DNA of 64,000 nucleotides from positions 1 to 64,000 of IMG/VR virus record IMGVR_UViG_3300025652_000001; one strand, given 5' to 3'. This document shows positions 63,707 to 64,000 of the stretch, one piece after another. The notes beneath the pieces were generated by a model. The model worked only from the letters and a program-made list of their open reading frames with translations, made no database searches and was not told where the DNA came from. Position numbers and translations under genes: made by a program. Numbering within the stretch: position 1 is the stretch's first letter; each line of letters begins with the position of its first letter. This stretch comes from a virus.

Positions 63707-64000
63707 CACTTCCCCCTATTAATTAAAGTGCCTACATATAGTATCATGAATTCCTAATAATACACCCCCTCATAGTGTAAAGAAGTGTAAAGATAGAGTA
63801 TATTTGAATTATTTGTTAAATAGGGGTTGACAGAATTGAAAATCCATGAGACTATATACACCTAGACCTTAATCCGATAACAAGGAACACTGTCTAGCTT
63901 TTGACTCTTATGATAAAGAGTATCGTATACACATGGGTAGGCTTCTCCTTAATAACGGGAAGAGAGACATGGGTGTGTATATTAAACCTACACCATCAGC
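63707..64000. other. divergent intergenic region at the right edge
   Basis: No supported gene. On the plus strand TTGACA (63827-63832) is followed by GACTAT at 17 bases or TATATA at 20 bases, a candidate rightward promoter. On the minus strand TGATACTAT near 63745 could be an extended -10 for the leftward genes. An inverted repeat ATACACA/TGTGTAT with two direct ACATGGGT copies lies at about 63930-63980. The strand switch suggests rightward genes begin beyond the window. Confidence 0.45.

Noticed and set aside
1-64000. Lysogeny module, retron or diversity-generating element
   Set aside because: No integrase, excisionase, CI-like repressor, reverse transcriptase or template repeat could be recognised.

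Overview
The window is part of the genome of a tailed bacteriophage (Caudoviricetes) with AT-rich DNA. It holds a phage-type replication and nucleotide-metabolism set: family A DNA polymerase, T7 gp4-like primase-helicase, ATP-dependent DNA ligase, 5'-3' exonuclease, single-stranded DNA-binding protein, class I ribonucleotide reductase, ThyX, dCMP deaminase and dNMP kinase. About 100 small, tightly packed genes of unknown function accompany them. I see no integrase, excisionase or CI-like repressor, so a virulent phage is likely. Lipoprotein signal peptides and a SleB-type wall hydrolase suggest a Gram-negative host, which I cannot name.

Layout. Bases 1-1047 (+) are the end of a tail fibre or tailspike gene, closed by a terminator shared with the converging leftward genes. 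From 1131 to 63706 almost everything is on the minus strand and reads from high to low coordinates, usually with ATGA, TGATG or similar stop-start overlaps. In transcription order: (a) 63.7-58.5 kb: small genes, PhoH ATPase, ClpP-like protease, dCMP deaminase, RNA ligase; (b) 58.5-51.7 kb: small genes, an HNH protein, Pif1-like helicase, HTH protein; (c) 51.7-46 kb: a gene-free AT-rich kilobase, then very small genes each with its own promoter or terminator, then repeat arrays around the only rightward gene of the region (46286-46501); (d) 46-35 kb: small unknown genes with a series of sigma70-like promoters, a probable structured RNA, and two tRNA-like elements; (e) 34.5-27 kb: SleB hydrolase, GHKL ATPase, macro domain protein, nucleotidyltransferase; (f) 27-16.5 kb: primase-helicase, polymerase, SSB, exonuclease, DNA ligase; (g) 15-3.4 kb: HTH-phosphoesterase, dNMP kinase, deoxyribonucleotidase-like HAD protein, MazG-like protein, thyX, glutaredoxin-nrdB-nrdA, SPFH lipoprotein. 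After 63706 the sequence turns rightward again with a candidate plus-strand promoter, so structural genes probably lie on both sides of this early/middle region.

How the genes work together. RNR with glutaredoxin, ThyX, dCMP deaminase, dNMP kinase, two MazG-like proteins and a HAD nucleotidase shape the dNTP pool for the replication proteins. Rnl-type RNA ligase, COG3541-type nucleotidyltransferase, macro domain and HTH-phosphoesterase could form an RNA- or nucleotide-repair group.

Most notable observations. (1) Two free-standing AP2/HNH homing-type endonuclease genes each sit between an intact target gene and a diverged partial copy of the same gene: DNA ligase, with a 5' remnant at 18006-18098, and SleB hydrolase, with a 3' remnant at 32912-33145. 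(2) A promoter-driven, multi-hairpin RNA of about 400 nt lies directly upstream of a third AP2/HNH gene. (3) Two tandem tRNA-like elements each lack an arm. (4) Helically phased ATTCTA repeats lie near 46.1 kb, and motifs spaced by 54-55 bp lie near 51 kb. (5) A two-copy hairpin element lies near 40.1 and 44.2 kb. (6) Some proteins look like in-frame fusions of small genes that keep strong internal ribosome binding sites.
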